A stretch of DNA of 25,624 nt from NCBI GenBank assembly GCA_002361875.1, contig DERX01000018.1:1-25624 (forward strand), written 5' to 3'. The position numbers and the translations under genes were made by a program. The notes under the pieces are model-generated. The model saw only the letters and a list, made by a program, of their open reading frames with translations. It ran no database searches and had not been told where the DNA came from. Position 1 is the stretch's first letter. Each line of letters begins with the position of its first letter. Of the stretch, positions 1-7,096 are shown in pieces. The stretch is from Ruminococcaceae bacterium UBA3329 (lineage in GTDB: Bacteria > Bacillota > Clostridia > Oscillospirales > Acutalibacteraceae).

Positions 1-43
1 AAAATTAAATTCAAAATTTAATTTTTCTTGTGAGGAAAAATAT

Positions 44-307
44 ATGGTAAAAGGAATCAACCGTCAGGTTTTGGAACTAAACGAAACAGGTTCAAGATAT
101 TTTGAAAAAGCCTTTTTCTTTGTGAAGCCCGAATACAGCAGAGAGTCCGAATCGGTCCTGCGTCAAAGCGCACTTAGGGCAGTCAGCAACGGTTTAGGGG
201 TGCCGAAAAGCCGCCGTCAAAAAGTTAAAAGCAAAATTGCCCTGTTTGTCGAATTACTTGTGTCCGCAGGGGCAGGCGCAGTAGTAACCGCACTCATTAT
301 AAAATAA
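44..307 (+). CDS. Small protein with C-terminal membrane anchor, unknown function
   Basis: An 87-residue protein of unknown function. It starts at ATG with a GAGG ribosome site 8 to 9 bases upstream. The first 60 residues are polar and basic with several arginines. Residues about 64-86 form one hydrophobic segment rich in Ala, Gly and Val that ends in a lysine, so the protein is probably a tail-anchored or single-pass membrane protein. The 3' end overlaps by 11 bases the end of the convergent M24 peptidase gene, and no terminator lies between them. I do not recognise the family. Clean start signals and a sensible hydrophobic profile support it being real. An AT-rich inverted repeat sits just upstream (bases 3-25), possibly the end of an upstream unit outside the window. 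Confidence 0.65.
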   Translation: MVKGINRQVLELNETGSRYFEKAFFFVKPEYSRESESVLRQSALRAVSNGLGVPKSRRQKVKSKIALFVELLVSAGAGAVVTALIIK

Positions 308-1361
308 TCAGTTCTTTTTCTGAATGAGTTAAATCTTCACAGCCGTTTTCCGTAATCAGAACCATATCCTCAATTCTTACACCGAATTTATTCGGAATGT
401 AAATCCCGGGTTCGACAGTTACAATTTGCCCCGGAATAAGGGAAATGTCATTCGCCTTGTTAAGATTGGGAAATTCGTGAATTTCAATGCCCACGCCGTG
501 ACCTGTGCCGTGAGTGAAATATTCGCCGTATCCACTGTCAGCTATCACATTCCTTGCAAGTGCGTCGCCCTCTATCCCCGTAAGCCCTGCCTGAAGTCCG
601 TTTATGCAGGTGATTTGTGCATTTTTAACTGTTTCATACACATTTTTCATCTCGTCCGTTGCAAAGCCGAGAGCTACCGTGCGGGTCATATCGCTGTGGT
701 AACCGCCCACAACCGTGCCGAAATCCATTGTGATAAAATCACCCTTTTGAACCCGTCTTTCACCCGGAACGCCGTGTGGCATAGATGTGTTTTCACCGCT
801 GACGGCAATTGTTTCAAATGAAAGAGCCTCGCCCCCGTGTGAGAGCATATAAAAGTCCAGCTCCAAGCCGATTTCCTTTTCTGTAATGCCCTCTTTAATG
901 AATGTGCATATATGTGAAAATGCATCGTCGGTGATTTTTTGCGCAGCTTTGATACATTCAAGCTCTTCTTTTCTCTTAACGGAGCGGAAAGCGTTAATCA
1001 TACCGTCGAGAGATGTGTCAGTAAGGATTTTAACATCCTTTGCCGAGCCTTTAAGAGAATTGTAAAACTCAAGATTCATTCGTGATGCTTCAACAAGCAA
1101 ACGGCGGCAGTTCATTTCCTTAAGAATTTCCGCTATCTGCGGGAAAATGCGTTTCTGCAAACATATCTCACAGTTTTTCGCCTTTTTCTCCGCCGCCTCA
1201 ATGTATCTGCCGTCGGTAATAAACACGGCTCGGTCTTGATTTACCAATAAATAGCCGTCCGAGGACGGGAATGATGTAAAATATCTTCTGTTTTCGGGTG
1301 AAATTATAAGCGCCGCACAGGTGTCGCCCAAACGCCCAAGCTCTCTTTGCAAATTTTCCAT
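297..1361 (-). CDS. M24-family aminopeptidase (Xaa-Pro peptidase type)
   Basis: Predicted cytosolic metallo-aminopeptidase that removes N-terminal residues next to proline. It has 354 residues, the usual size for the short clostridial PepP/YqhT type. Residues 1-125 form the creatinase-like N domain and the rest is the pita-bread fold. All five metal ligands are visible: Asp213 and Asp224 (MDFG and HSDMTRT), His288 (GTGHGVG), Glu317 (VEPGIY) and Glu331 (RIEDM). I chose the ATG at 1361 rather than an in-frame TTG 33 bases upstream, because a GGAG lies 9 bases before the ATG and the TTG lies inside the preceding gene. It follows the YqeG-like gene with a 4-base gap, so the two are probably cotranscribed. 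It could be a dipeptidase of the same fold, since substrate is not readable from sequence. Confidence 0.9.
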   Translation of the reverse strand: MENLQRELGRLGDTCAALIISPENRRYFTSFPSSDGYLLVNQDRAVFITDGRYIEAAEKKAKNCEICLQKRIFPQIAEILKEMNCRRLLVEASRMNLEFYNSLKGSAKDVKILTDTSLDGMINAFRSVKRKEELECIKAAQKITDDAFSHICTFIKEGITEKEIGLELDFYMLSHGGEALSFETIAVSGENTSMPHGVPGERRVQKGDFITMDFGTVVGGYHSDMTRTVALGFATDEMKNVYETVKNAQITCINGLQAGLTGIEGDALARNVIADSGYGEYFTHGTGHGVGIEIHEFPNLNKANDISLIPGQIVTVEPGIYIPNKFGVRIEDMVLITENGCEDLTHSEKELIIL

Positions 1362-1365
1362 TATA

Positions 1366-1878
1366 TTAAACTCCGTATCCGTGATTCTTTTCAAATTCTT
1401 TTAATATCGGCGCTTCTTTTCTTCTGCGCTTTGCGTAATAGCGGGGAAAACGTGTTTCGCCCTCCATAGGGTCAATTCGAACCGCAATGGCACCGCACTT
1501 GTTGGCGGCTTTAACATCGGCAAAAAGCTGGTCACCCAGCATTGCCATTTCCGTTACATTTACGCCCATTCTTTTTGCGGCAATTCTCAGTTTATATGAA
1601 AACGGCTTTTTTGCAAGGTGAACATATGGAAGAGAAAGCGCTTTTGCAACTCTGCCGGCTCTCGGATTAGTCGCATTGGTAATAATCATTATCGGAAAGT
1701 CTGCATTTTTTATTTCTTCTATCCATTCGGTTATGCCTTCGGCAAAATTCATTGTACCGTCAAAGCAAATTGTATTGTCAATATCAAGACCCACGGCCTT
1801 TGCGCCCATTTTGCGAAGGTCGTCTGGCGTAATATCGGTAACGCATTTGAATCTGTAATCAATTTTCGGAATAAACAT
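1366..1878 (-). CDS. YqeG-family HAD (subclass IIIA) phosphatase
   Basis: A 170-residue HAD-superfamily phosphatase of the YqeG type, usually annotated as a putative phosphatidylglycerophosphatase-like enzyme whose substrate in Firmicutes is unsettled. Motif I is LDIDNT with the nucleophile Asp32 and acid/base Asp34; motif II is the TNAT near residue 68; the motif III lysine is in AKKPF near residue 90; motif IV is GDQLFAD with Asp116 and Asp121. There is no cap insert, as expected for IIIA. The ATG has an AAGGTG ribosome site 8 bases upstream. The rpsU terminator ends only about 28 bases before this start, which leaves little room for a separate promoter, so expression may depend on read-through. 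The M24 peptidase gene follows 4 bases downstream. Confidence 0.88.
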   Translation of the reverse strand: MFIPKIDYRFKCVTDITPDDLRKMGAKAVGLDIDNTICFDGTMNFAEGITEWIEEIKNADFPIMIITNATNPRAGRVAKALSLPYVHLAKKPFSYKLRIAAKRMGVNVTEMAMLGDQLFADVKAANKCGAIAVRIDPMEGETRFPRYYAKRRRKEAPILKEFEKNHGYGV

Positions 1879-1906
1879 ATTTTATCACCTTAAAGATAAT
1901 TTTCCT

Positions 1907-1937
1907 AAAAAAACAGCGGACAAGAAACTTGTCCGCT
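1907..1937 (-). terminator. Rho-independent terminator of rpsU
   Basis: A perfect 10-base-pair stem (1915-1924 with 1928-1937) has a 3-base loop and, on the minus strand, is followed after one G by seven T. It lies 38 bases past the rpsU stop codon and directly before the YqeG-like gene. Confidence 0.88.
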
Positions 1938-1975
1938 AATTTTCAAAAAACAAACACGAAACTAAAGCGAAAGCC

Positions 1976-2152
1976 TTATTTATACTTACGCTTGCGTGCA
2001 GCTTCAGACTTCTTTTTTCTCTTTACGGAAGGTTTTTCGTAATGCTCTCTTTTGCGTACTTCCTGAATAACGCCGTCACGAGAAGTCTGTCTTTTGAATC
2101 TTCTGAGCGCACTGTCAAGAGATTCATTTTCTTTAACTTTTACCTGACTCAC
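1976..2152 (-). CDS. rpsU: 30S ribosomal protein S21
   Basis: A 58-residue ribosomal protein S21, a small, highly basic component of the 30S platform near the 3' end of 16S rRNA. It begins MSQVKVKENESLDSALRRF and ends in a lysine/arginine-rich tail (SEAARKRKYK), with the full length and layout expected of S21. The start codon is GTG at 2152, preceded by GGGAGGG at good spacing; no ATG start is available. It stands as a one-gene unit with its own strong promoter and terminator. A palindrome overlaps the -10 box, hinting at regulation. The downstream YqeG-like gene may receive read-through transcription. Confidence 0.96.
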   Translation of the reverse strand: MSQVKVKENESLDSALRRFKRQTSRDGVIQEVRKREHYEKPSVKRKKKSEAARKRKYK

Positions 2153-2181
2153 TGTAAATCCCTCCCTTTATATTGGGATAC

Positions 2182-2217
2182 ATTCTGTATTATACATTAC
2201 AGAATTGCAACTGTCAA
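2182..2217 (-). promoter_or_regulatory. rpsU promoter with palindrome over the -10 box
   Basis: On the minus strand there is TTGACA (2217-2212), a 17-base spacer and TATAAT (2194-2189), a consensus sigma-A promoter. An inverted repeat with 8-base arms (2182-2189 and 2198-2205, ATTCTGTA and TACAGAAT, 8 bases apart) spans the -10 box, which makes it a candidate operator. No regulator is identified. Confidence 0.85.
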
Positions 2218-2307
2218 CAGTATTTTTTTAATAGATTTCAAATAAAAGGCGGATTTTACCAAAAAAACACAAAATGTTAACAAATTGTTCATATTTTCGC
2301 ATAAACT

Positions 2308-2336
2308 TTGACAAAGTCGTATGATATATTTTAAAT
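2308..2336 (+). promoter_or_regulatory. Promoter of the intergenic small RNA
   Basis: TTGACA at 2308-2313, a 17-base spacer and TTAAAT at 2331-2336. The -35 is perfect and the -10 is a weaker match. Transcription would start near 2342 and run into a region with no gene that ends in a terminator. Confidence 0.6.
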
Positions 2337-2338
2337 TG

Positions 2339-2473
2339 TCAAAGGGAAGCTACTTTGATAAATGTTTTTCAGGTCTTTAAGACCGTGAATCCTATTTCTA
2401 GACTTTTTTACCCGGAAGTTTAGTCTAAAACCCGAAGGAAAATTGACCGATAGTTTTTGCTGTCGGTTTTTTT
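2339..2473 (+). ncRNA. Candidate small structured RNA, unidentified
   Basis: A roughly 130-base transcription unit with no credible ORF lies between the divergently placed rpsU and the end of galU, both on the other strand. It has a plus-strand promoter and a strong terminator. Visible elements in order are: a hairpin with a 6-base stem (2339-2344 with 2353-2358), a hairpin GGTC-TTTAA-GACC (2372-2384), a possible stem TAGACT/AGTCTA (2399-2404 with 2422-2427), two near copies of ACCCG(G)AAG (2410 and 2430 regions), and the terminator hairpin. An internal 8-codon ATG reading frame (from 2362) has no well-spaced ribosome site. I compared it from memory with 6S, SRP RNA and common riboswitches and found no match. 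An RNA opposite to both neighbours with its own start and end signals is the simplest reading. Confidence 0.6.
2446..2473 (+). terminator. Rho-independent terminator of the small RNA
   Basis: An 8-base-pair stem with one G-T pair (2446-2453 with 2460-2467), a 6-base loop and a run of T to 2473. It ends the plus-strand unit that starts near 2342. Confidence 0.85.
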
Positions 2474-2505
2474 CTTTTATACAAATTTATTACACAGTAA
2501 AACTA

Positions 2506-2547
2506 TTAAAAAAAGACGGTCTTGTGCACACACGCTTAGACCGTCTT
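2506..2547 (-). terminator. Terminator of the ahcY-galU operon
   Basis: A perfect 10-base-pair stem (2513-2522 with 2538-2547), with a further small palindrome in its loop. On the minus strand it is followed by about seven T. It lies about 30 bases after the galU stop. Confidence 0.85.
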
Positions 2548-2575
2548 CATTTTTATAAATATGTATTATTAAAGA

Positions 2576-3454
2576 TTAAAGCGTTGCGGCAATATCCTTT
2601 AAATATGCCTTGAAATCTTCGCCGATTTCATCATGCTTTAATGCAACCTCAACATTTGCCTTCATAATGCCGAGCTTGTTGCCCATATCGTAGCGTGTGC
2701 CGTTAAAGTCAACAGCAGTAAGCTGACCTCTCTTTGCAAGCTCGCACATAGCGTCAGTAAGATAAACCTCACCGCTCTTGGGGTCGGGCGGAGTCTGCTC
2801 AATAAGGTCGAATATTTCGGGAGGAAGAACAACTCTGCCGAGAATTGAGTAGCAGGAAAGAATTTCCTCGGGAGTGGGTTTTTCAATAATATTGTGAACT
2901 GACATAACATTGTCCTCAAGAGGAGTTACATCAAGCGTGCAGTACTTCGGAACATCCTTGCGGGGAACTTCCTTAACGCCTACTGTGCCTACGCCGTATT
3001 TTTCATAAGCACGGCAAAGCTGACCGACAACGGGGTCTTCAGAAATGATAACATCGTCTCCGTACATAACAGCAAACGGCTCATCGCCTACAAAGCTTCT
3101 TGCACAGCAAATGGCATGGCCCAGACCCTTTGTTTCTTTCTGACGGATAAAGTAAATGTTTGCAAGATTTGAGCAAGCCTTAACATCTTCCAAAATCTTT
3201 GCCTTGCTTTGGTTTCCTTCGAGCTTTGTTTCAAGCTCAAAAGCGTGGTCAAAGTGGTCTTCAATAACGCCCTTACCGCGGTTTGTAACGATAAGAATAT
3301 CGGTAATACCTGCCGCAGCAGCCTCTTCAACAATGTATTGAATTGCAGGCTTGTCAACAATGTTGAGCATTTCTTTCGGGACTGCTTTAGATGCGGGCAG
3401 AACTCTTGTTCCGAGGCCTGCCGCAGGAATGATTGCTTTAGTAATTTTTTTCAT
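2576..3454 (-). CDS. galU: UTP--glucose-1-phosphate uridylyltransferase
   Basis: Makes UDP-glucose from UTP and glucose 1-phosphate in the cytosol, supplying cell-wall, capsule and glycolipid synthesis. The 292-residue length is typical of bacterial GalU/GtaB. The N-terminal nucleotide-binding signature AAGLGTR (11-17) is followed by PASKAVPKEML and VDKPAIQYIVEEA, and near the C-terminus by YDMGNKLGIMKANVEVAL, all characteristic of the family. The ATG has AAGGAG 9 bases upstream. It is the last gene of a minus-strand operon, 39 bases after the zinc-ribbon membrane protein gene, and a strong terminator follows. Glycogen phosphorylase is encoded about 3.6 kb away on the other strand, so glucose 1-phosphate made there could feed this enzyme (inference). 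Confidence 0.96.
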   Translation of the reverse strand: MKKITKAIIPAAGLGTRVLPASKAVPKEMLNIVDKPAIQYIVEEAAAAGITDILIVTNRGKGVIEDHFDHAFELETKLEGNQSKAKILEDVKACSNLANIYFIRQKETKGLGHAICCARSFVGDEPFAVMYGDDVIISEDPVVGQLCRAYEKYGVGTVGVKEVPRKDVPKYCTLDVTPLEDNVMSVHNIIEKPTPEEILSCYSILGRVVLPPEIFDLIEQTPPDPKSGEVYLTDAMCELAKRGQLTAVDFNGTRYDMGNKLGIMKANVEVALKHDEIGEDFKAYLKDIAATL

Positions 3455-3493
3455 GTTTTTATCTCCTTACAGTTGATTTTTATTTATATGTTT

Positions 3494-4474
3494 TTACATA
3501 TTAAGCATAGTTAAAAGTGAAGACAGTGCATAGCTTACAATATTCACTGCCATAATCGCCAAAACAGTATAGCCGAAGGTTGTGCCGCCCTCGCTAAAAA
3601 GCCGTAGCTTTCGGAATTCTTCATTCCCTGCGGTATCCTCTGACGAGTTTATCTCACGAACCTTTTTTTCAATGTGCTCTTTGTATTTCCTGTCGGCAAT
3701 AAATCCGAAATAGAGCGAAAGGGCAATATCCACAGCATACTGAACAGCAATTACCGCAACGCCTATGGGGTGCTTTTTAATCGCCGCACCGTATTTTGCG
3801 TACATTTCATTTAAGCTGTCCATAGGGTTTTCGGCATAAATATCATTTTCATATTCTTCTGTAATCGCCGTAATCTCGCTTTCGAGCTGTGTATATTGCG
3901 GAATAAATATCGGAATTGCAGAAACGGCAAGTGTAAGAGCCAAGAAAATCGCTCCGAGCTTATACATTTTACGGTAAATGAACCAGTAACCGCCAAAAAG
4001 AAATGCACAGAAATTAAAGGTGCGCTTGCCTGATTTTATAAGGAAGAATTTACGCAGATATGCTTCGGGTCTGCTTTTAATAACAGCCGCCGCGTCTGCA
4101 GTGGAAACACCGTCATTAATTTCAGGCGGAAATGCGTTCAGCGGATTTTGAACTCCCATAACAAACTGAGGGGGAACAGGTGCGCCGTAAGGTGGCATTT
4201 GCTGCCCGTTTGTATTTGCATTAGCGTACGGATCAGCGTTTGAATAAGGATTTCCATTCGCCTGTGGCTCTTTTGGCTCTTCGGGTTTGTATTCGGGTTT
4301 CCAAACGAAGCCTTCATTGTGCTTTTCGCTGTTGCCGCACTCTCCGTTTTTGCTGTAACACTCCTTGTGGTGCGGAGTTCCGCAGAGGGGACAAACAACA
4401 ATTTCGCTCGATTCGGTAAATGCTTCTCCGCAAACGGGACATTTTTCATTAGTATATCTGAAATTATTCATCAT
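3494..4474 (-). CDS. RING-like zinc-finger membrane protein (DUF2628-like)
   Basis: A 326-residue protein with three parts. Residues 10-50 carry a metal-binding cluster: Cys12, Cys15, Cys28, Cys31, His35/His36, Cys39 and Cys46, resembling the prokaryotic RING-finger family often found at the N-terminus of clostridial membrane proteins. Residues about 55-105 form a Pro/Asn/Gln-rich linker. The rest resembles DUF2628, with hydrophobic segments after FNFCAFLFGGYWFIYRK, around IGVAVIAVQYAVDIALSL, and at the C-terminus. The function is unknown; membrane location with a cytosolic zinc module is inferred. The start chosen is the ATG that overlaps the ahcY stop codon (ATGA, four-base overlap), which suggests translational coupling. 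A TTG further upstream lies inside ahcY and is less likely. galU follows 39 bases later. Confidence 0.75.
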   Translation of the reverse strand: MMNNFRYTNEKCPVCGEAFTESSEIVVCPLCGTPHHKECYSKNGECGNSEKHNEGFVWKPEYKPEEPKEPQANGNPYSNADPYANANTNGQQMPPYGAPVPPQFVMGVQNPLNAFPPEINDGVSTADAAAVIKSRPEAYLRKFFLIKSGKRTFNFCAFLFGGYWFIYRKMYKLGAIFLALTLAVSAIPIFIPQYTQLESEITAITEEYENDIYAENPMDSLNEMYAKYGAAIKKHPIGVAVIAVQYAVDIALSLYFGFIADRKYKEHIEKKVREINSSEDTAGNEEFRKLRLFSEGGTTFGYTVLAIMAVNIVSYALSSLLTMLNM

Positions 4475-5715
4475 ACATTCCAACTGTTGATGTAGCTTTC
4501 CTGCTCCGGGGTAAGCTCGTCAATCTCCGTACCCCAGCTTTTAAGCTTTCTCAACGCAACCTTTCTGTCAATTTCTTCGGGGACATCGTTGACCCCTATT
4601 TTAAGTTTTCCTTGATTTTTAACAATATATTCCGCACAAAGTGCCTGAACAGCAAAGCTCATATCCATAATTTCGGCAGGGTGGCCGTCGCCTGCGGCTA
4701 AATTTACAAGTCTGCCCTCTGCAAGAACTGATATTATTCTGCCGTCCGCCGTTTCGTAGCCCATAATGTTCTGCCTTTGCGGGAAAATGCGGACAGACAT
4801 TTTTTCGAGCTCCGGAAGATTTATTTCAACATTAAAGTGACCTGCGTTGCAAAGAATTGCACCGTTTTTCATATTTTTATATGATTTTTCGGTGATAACA
4901 TCCTTACAGCCTGTAACGGTTATGAAAAAGTCGCCGTGTTTTGCCGCCTCTTCCATCGGCATTATATCAAAGCCGTCCATTCTCGCTTCCATTGCCTTTA
5001 TGGGGTCAATTTCCGTTACAATTACCTTAGCTCCCAAAGCCTTTGCACGCATTGCAACGCCCTTGCCGCACCAGCCGTAGCCTGCAACAACGGCCGTTTT
5101 GCCTGCAACAATTAAATTGGTTGTCCTGTTTATTCCGTTCCAAACGGACTGACCCGTGCCGTAACGGTTGTCAAAAAGATATTTGCATTTGGCGTTGTTA
5201 ACGGCGATCATCGGGAATTTAAGACTGCCGTCGCGAGCCATTGAAACAAGTCGAATTATACCTGTTGTTGTTTCTTCACAGCCGCCGAGGACTTTTCCGA
5301 GTAAATCGGGGTATTCGTTGTGAATAAGGTTTACAAGGTCGCCGCCGTCATCAATAATTAAGTTGGGAGATGCGCTGATAACCTGCCGTAAATGGTCTGT
5401 GTATTCCTCACTCGAAGCATTGTACCATGCAAATACATTAAGACCATTCTTTACAAGCGCTGCCGCAACATCGTCCTGCGTGGAAAGGGGATTTGACCCC
5501 GTAACATACATTTCCGCACCGCCCGCTGCGAGTACTGTGCAAAGATAAGCGGTTTTTGCCTCAAGGTGAATTGAGAGCGCAACACGCAGTCCCGAAAACG
5601 GCTTTGATTTAATAAAATCCTCTTCTATACTGCGAAGCACGGGCATATGTGCTTTTACCCAAGCAATTTTTTGCTGACCTGAAGGATAAAGGTTTATATC
5701 TCTTATTAAACTCAT
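4471..5715 (-). CDS. ahcY: S-adenosylhomocysteine hydrolase (adenosylhomocysteinase)
   Basis: Reversibly splits S-adenosylhomocysteine into adenosine and homocysteine with bound NAD, removing the inhibitory product of methylation. Family marks are plain: DDGGD, EETTTG, the NAKCKYLFDNRYGTGQS substrate segment, the NAD-binding loop GYGWCGKG, HFNVEI, and NLAAGDGHPAEIMDMSFAVQ. The 414-residue length and an end in SYINSW mark the short form, lacking the Lys/Tyr-containing C-terminal extension of the longer animal and proteobacterial enzymes. I chose the ATG at 5715 rather than the one at 5727, because GGAG lies 6 bases before it (inside the first four codons of the longer version). It is the first gene of the operon, with its own promoter. 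No mtn or luxS gene is in view. Confidence 0.95.
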   Translation of the reverse strand: MSLIRDINLYPSGQQKIAWVKAHMPVLRSIEEDFIKSKPFSGLRVALSIHLEAKTAYLCTVLAAGGAEMYVTGSNPLSTQDDVAAALVKNGLNVFAWYNASSEEYTDHLRQVISASPNLIIDDGGDLVNLIHNEYPDLLGKVLGGCEETTTGIIRLVSMARDGSLKFPMIAVNNAKCKYLFDNRYGTGQSVWNGINRTTNLIVAGKTAVVAGYGWCGKGVAMRAKALGAKVIVTEIDPIKAMEARMDGFDIMPMEEAAKHGDFFITVTGCKDVITEKSYKNMKNGAILCNAGHFNVEINLPELEKMSVRIFPQRQNIMGYETADGRIISVLAEGRLVNLAAGDGHPAEIMDMSFAVQALCAEYIVKNQGKLKIGVNDVPEEIDRKVALRKLKSWGTEIDELTPEQESYINSWNV

Positions 5716-5753
5716 ATAATTCTCCATAATAAATACAAATTACTGCATTGTTT

Positions 5754-5782
5754 AATATACCATAATTTAGTATTAAAATCAA
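5754..5782 (-). promoter_or_regulatory. Promoter of ahcY operon
   Basis: On the minus strand: TTGATT (5782-5777), 17-base spacer, TATATT (5759-5754). The start would lie near 5747, about 30 bases before the ahcY ATG. It is divergent from the lipoprotein promoter 23 bases away. Confidence 0.7.
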
Positions 5783-5805
5783 TACGGAAGAGAAAAGAAT
5801 ATTCG

Positions 5806-5834
5806 TTGACAAAAATCAGATTTTATGTCATAAT
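5806..5834 (+). promoter_or_regulatory. Promoter of the DUF4474 lipoprotein gene
   Basis: TTGACA at 5806-5811, a 17-base spacer and CATAAT at 5829-5834. It points away from the ahcY promoter. Confidence 0.8.
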
Positions 5835-5875
5835 ACATAATGTATAATATATCAGCAAATGGAGGCAAAAGACTG

Positions 5876-6916
5876 ATGAAAAACAATTTGATGAGAATAA
5901 CATCCTTATTTATTGCTCTTACAGTTTTTTTGTGTTGTTTAACAGCGTGCGGTAAAAAAGAGTCCAAGGAAGAAATTACTAAAAATCCCGTTGAAATTGA
6001 AACGCCACCCCCTGAAGACTTGGTAAACCTTGACGACTACATGTTTACTGATGATCCAAATGAAGAGAGTGATGTTTCGGATGACACTTTAACAGCGTCC
6101 GAAGATGAATCAACGACAAATCGTTCACATACTGTGACGAACACAAGACAAGATTCGTCAAATAAGACGACGGATTCCGACGACCGTTCGCCATCTGACA
6201 ATCAGCCGACTGCTGAACCGAATGTAACAGTTAATAGAAAAGTTACACGGGAAGATTTGATAAGTCTTCTTAATGCGGCGGGCTATGTTTATGATGCGGA
6301 GCAGGACATTTATTACACACATATGAATCCGTGGCAGCGCCATTTTGGCTTTGGCAGTCAGTATGACACTGCGGCAGGCTATCTTAATATGGAATATATG
6401 ACCTTTAAGTGCGACTTTACATACGGTGACAAATATTGGCGTATTCAGTGCTGGAAGGGTCAGTATGCACTTCTTTGCGGTGCTGAAATGGGCGTTTACA
6501 CAAAGGACATTGATTCAGACCTTTCCGAGGATTTCTACGCCTGTGCAAATGATGACAATCTTCTTGAAATGGGCTTCGATTTCTATAAGACTACTAAAGA
6601 CTACAATGAACGTAACCGTCTTTTCTACCGTCCGATTGAATACCATTGGTGGCAGACAGGATTTAAGTTTGGATACTGCAATCCCAAGAAATGTGTTGCC
6701 GTTATGACGATTCGTGCGAAAGACAGCGAAATGGCAGATGAAATTGAAAAAGGTCTTTTAAATGTTAAAGGTAAAAACGGCGGACTTAATCCGTTTTACA
6801 AATACGGTTCAAGCGATTCTTACGGCAAATCAAATCTTTATCAAAGAAAAGGAAATGAAATTAAGATTATTTGGCTTGACGCCGGTTATACTAATTACAG
6901 CGGCGAAATGTTTTAA
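5876..6916 (+). CDS. DUF4474-containing lipoprotein
   Basis: A 346-residue surface lipoprotein. It has a short basic N-terminus, a hydrophobic signal core and a lipobox LTAC, with Cys25 as the lipidated residue. Residues about 30-120 are a low-complexity stretch rich in Asp, Glu, Ser, Thr and Asn, probably a spacer through the wall. The C-terminal 220 residues resemble DUF4474, seen in segments such as WQRHFGFGSQYD, WRIQCWKGQY and GAEMGVYTKD; its function is not known. The ATG at 5876 is chosen over an earlier in-frame ATG at 5840 because GGAGG lies 10 bases before it and the signal peptide then begins properly (MKNNLMRITS). It is a one-gene unit with its own promoter and terminator. Confidence 0.85.
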   Translation: MKNNLMRITSLFIALTVFLCCLTACGKKESKEEITKNPVEIETPPPEDLVNLDDYMFTDDPNEESDVSDDTLTASEDESTTNRSHTVTNTRQDSSNKTTDSDDRSPSDNQPTAEPNVTVNRKVTREDLISLLNAAGYVYDAEQDIYYTHMNPWQRHFGFGSQYDTAAGYLNMEYMTFKCDFTYGDKYWRIQCWKGQYALLCGAEMGVYTKDIDSDLSEDFYACANDDNLLEMGFDFYKTTKDYNERNRLFYRPIEYHWWQTGFKFGYCNPKKCVAVMTIRAKDSEMADEIEKGLLNVKGKNGGLNPFYKYGSSDSYGKSNLYQRKGNEIKIIWLDAGYTNYSGEMF

Positions 6917-6929
6917 AAATATGCAAAAT

Positions 6930-6963
6930 CTCACTGCAGGGCCGTTTGCAGTGAGTTTTTTTG
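6930..6963 (+). terminator. Terminator of the DUF4474 lipoprotein gene
   Basis: A perfect 9-base-pair stem (6930-6938 with 6947-6955), an 8-base loop and a run of T. Confidence 0.92.
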
Positions 6964-7012
6964 TATAAAATATAGAAATAAATCCGTAAATGTACAAATT
7001 TATTCATTATGG

Positions 7013-7041
7013 TTGAAAAACGGCTGATTTTAGTGTAAAAT
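7013..7041 (+). promoter_or_regulatory. Promoter of glgP
   Basis: TTGAAA at 7013-7018, 17-base spacer, TAAAAT at 7036-7041. The leader before the glgP ATG is about 48 bases. Confidence 0.75.
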
Positions 7042-7096
7042 ATACAAACAATGATTGCTATAAGTTTAATTTATTAAGTTTTTTTGGAGGATTTGT

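Noticed and set aside
1..26. AT-rich inverted repeat as a terminator
   Set aside because: The stem is only A-T pairs and the window starts here, so an upstream gene cannot be seen.
426..821. Plus-strand 131-residue frame inside the M24 peptidase
   Set aside because: Shadow of a gene whose five metal ligands are all in the other strand's frame; no start signals.
2042..2245. Plus-strand 67-residue frame opposite rpsU
   Set aside because: It is antisense to the clear S21 gene and has no ribosome site.
2339..2473. 6S RNA, SRP RNA or a common riboswitch
   Set aside because: The ends are not complementary as in 6S, the SRP GGAAG loop context is absent, and no downstream gene on that strand would be controlled.
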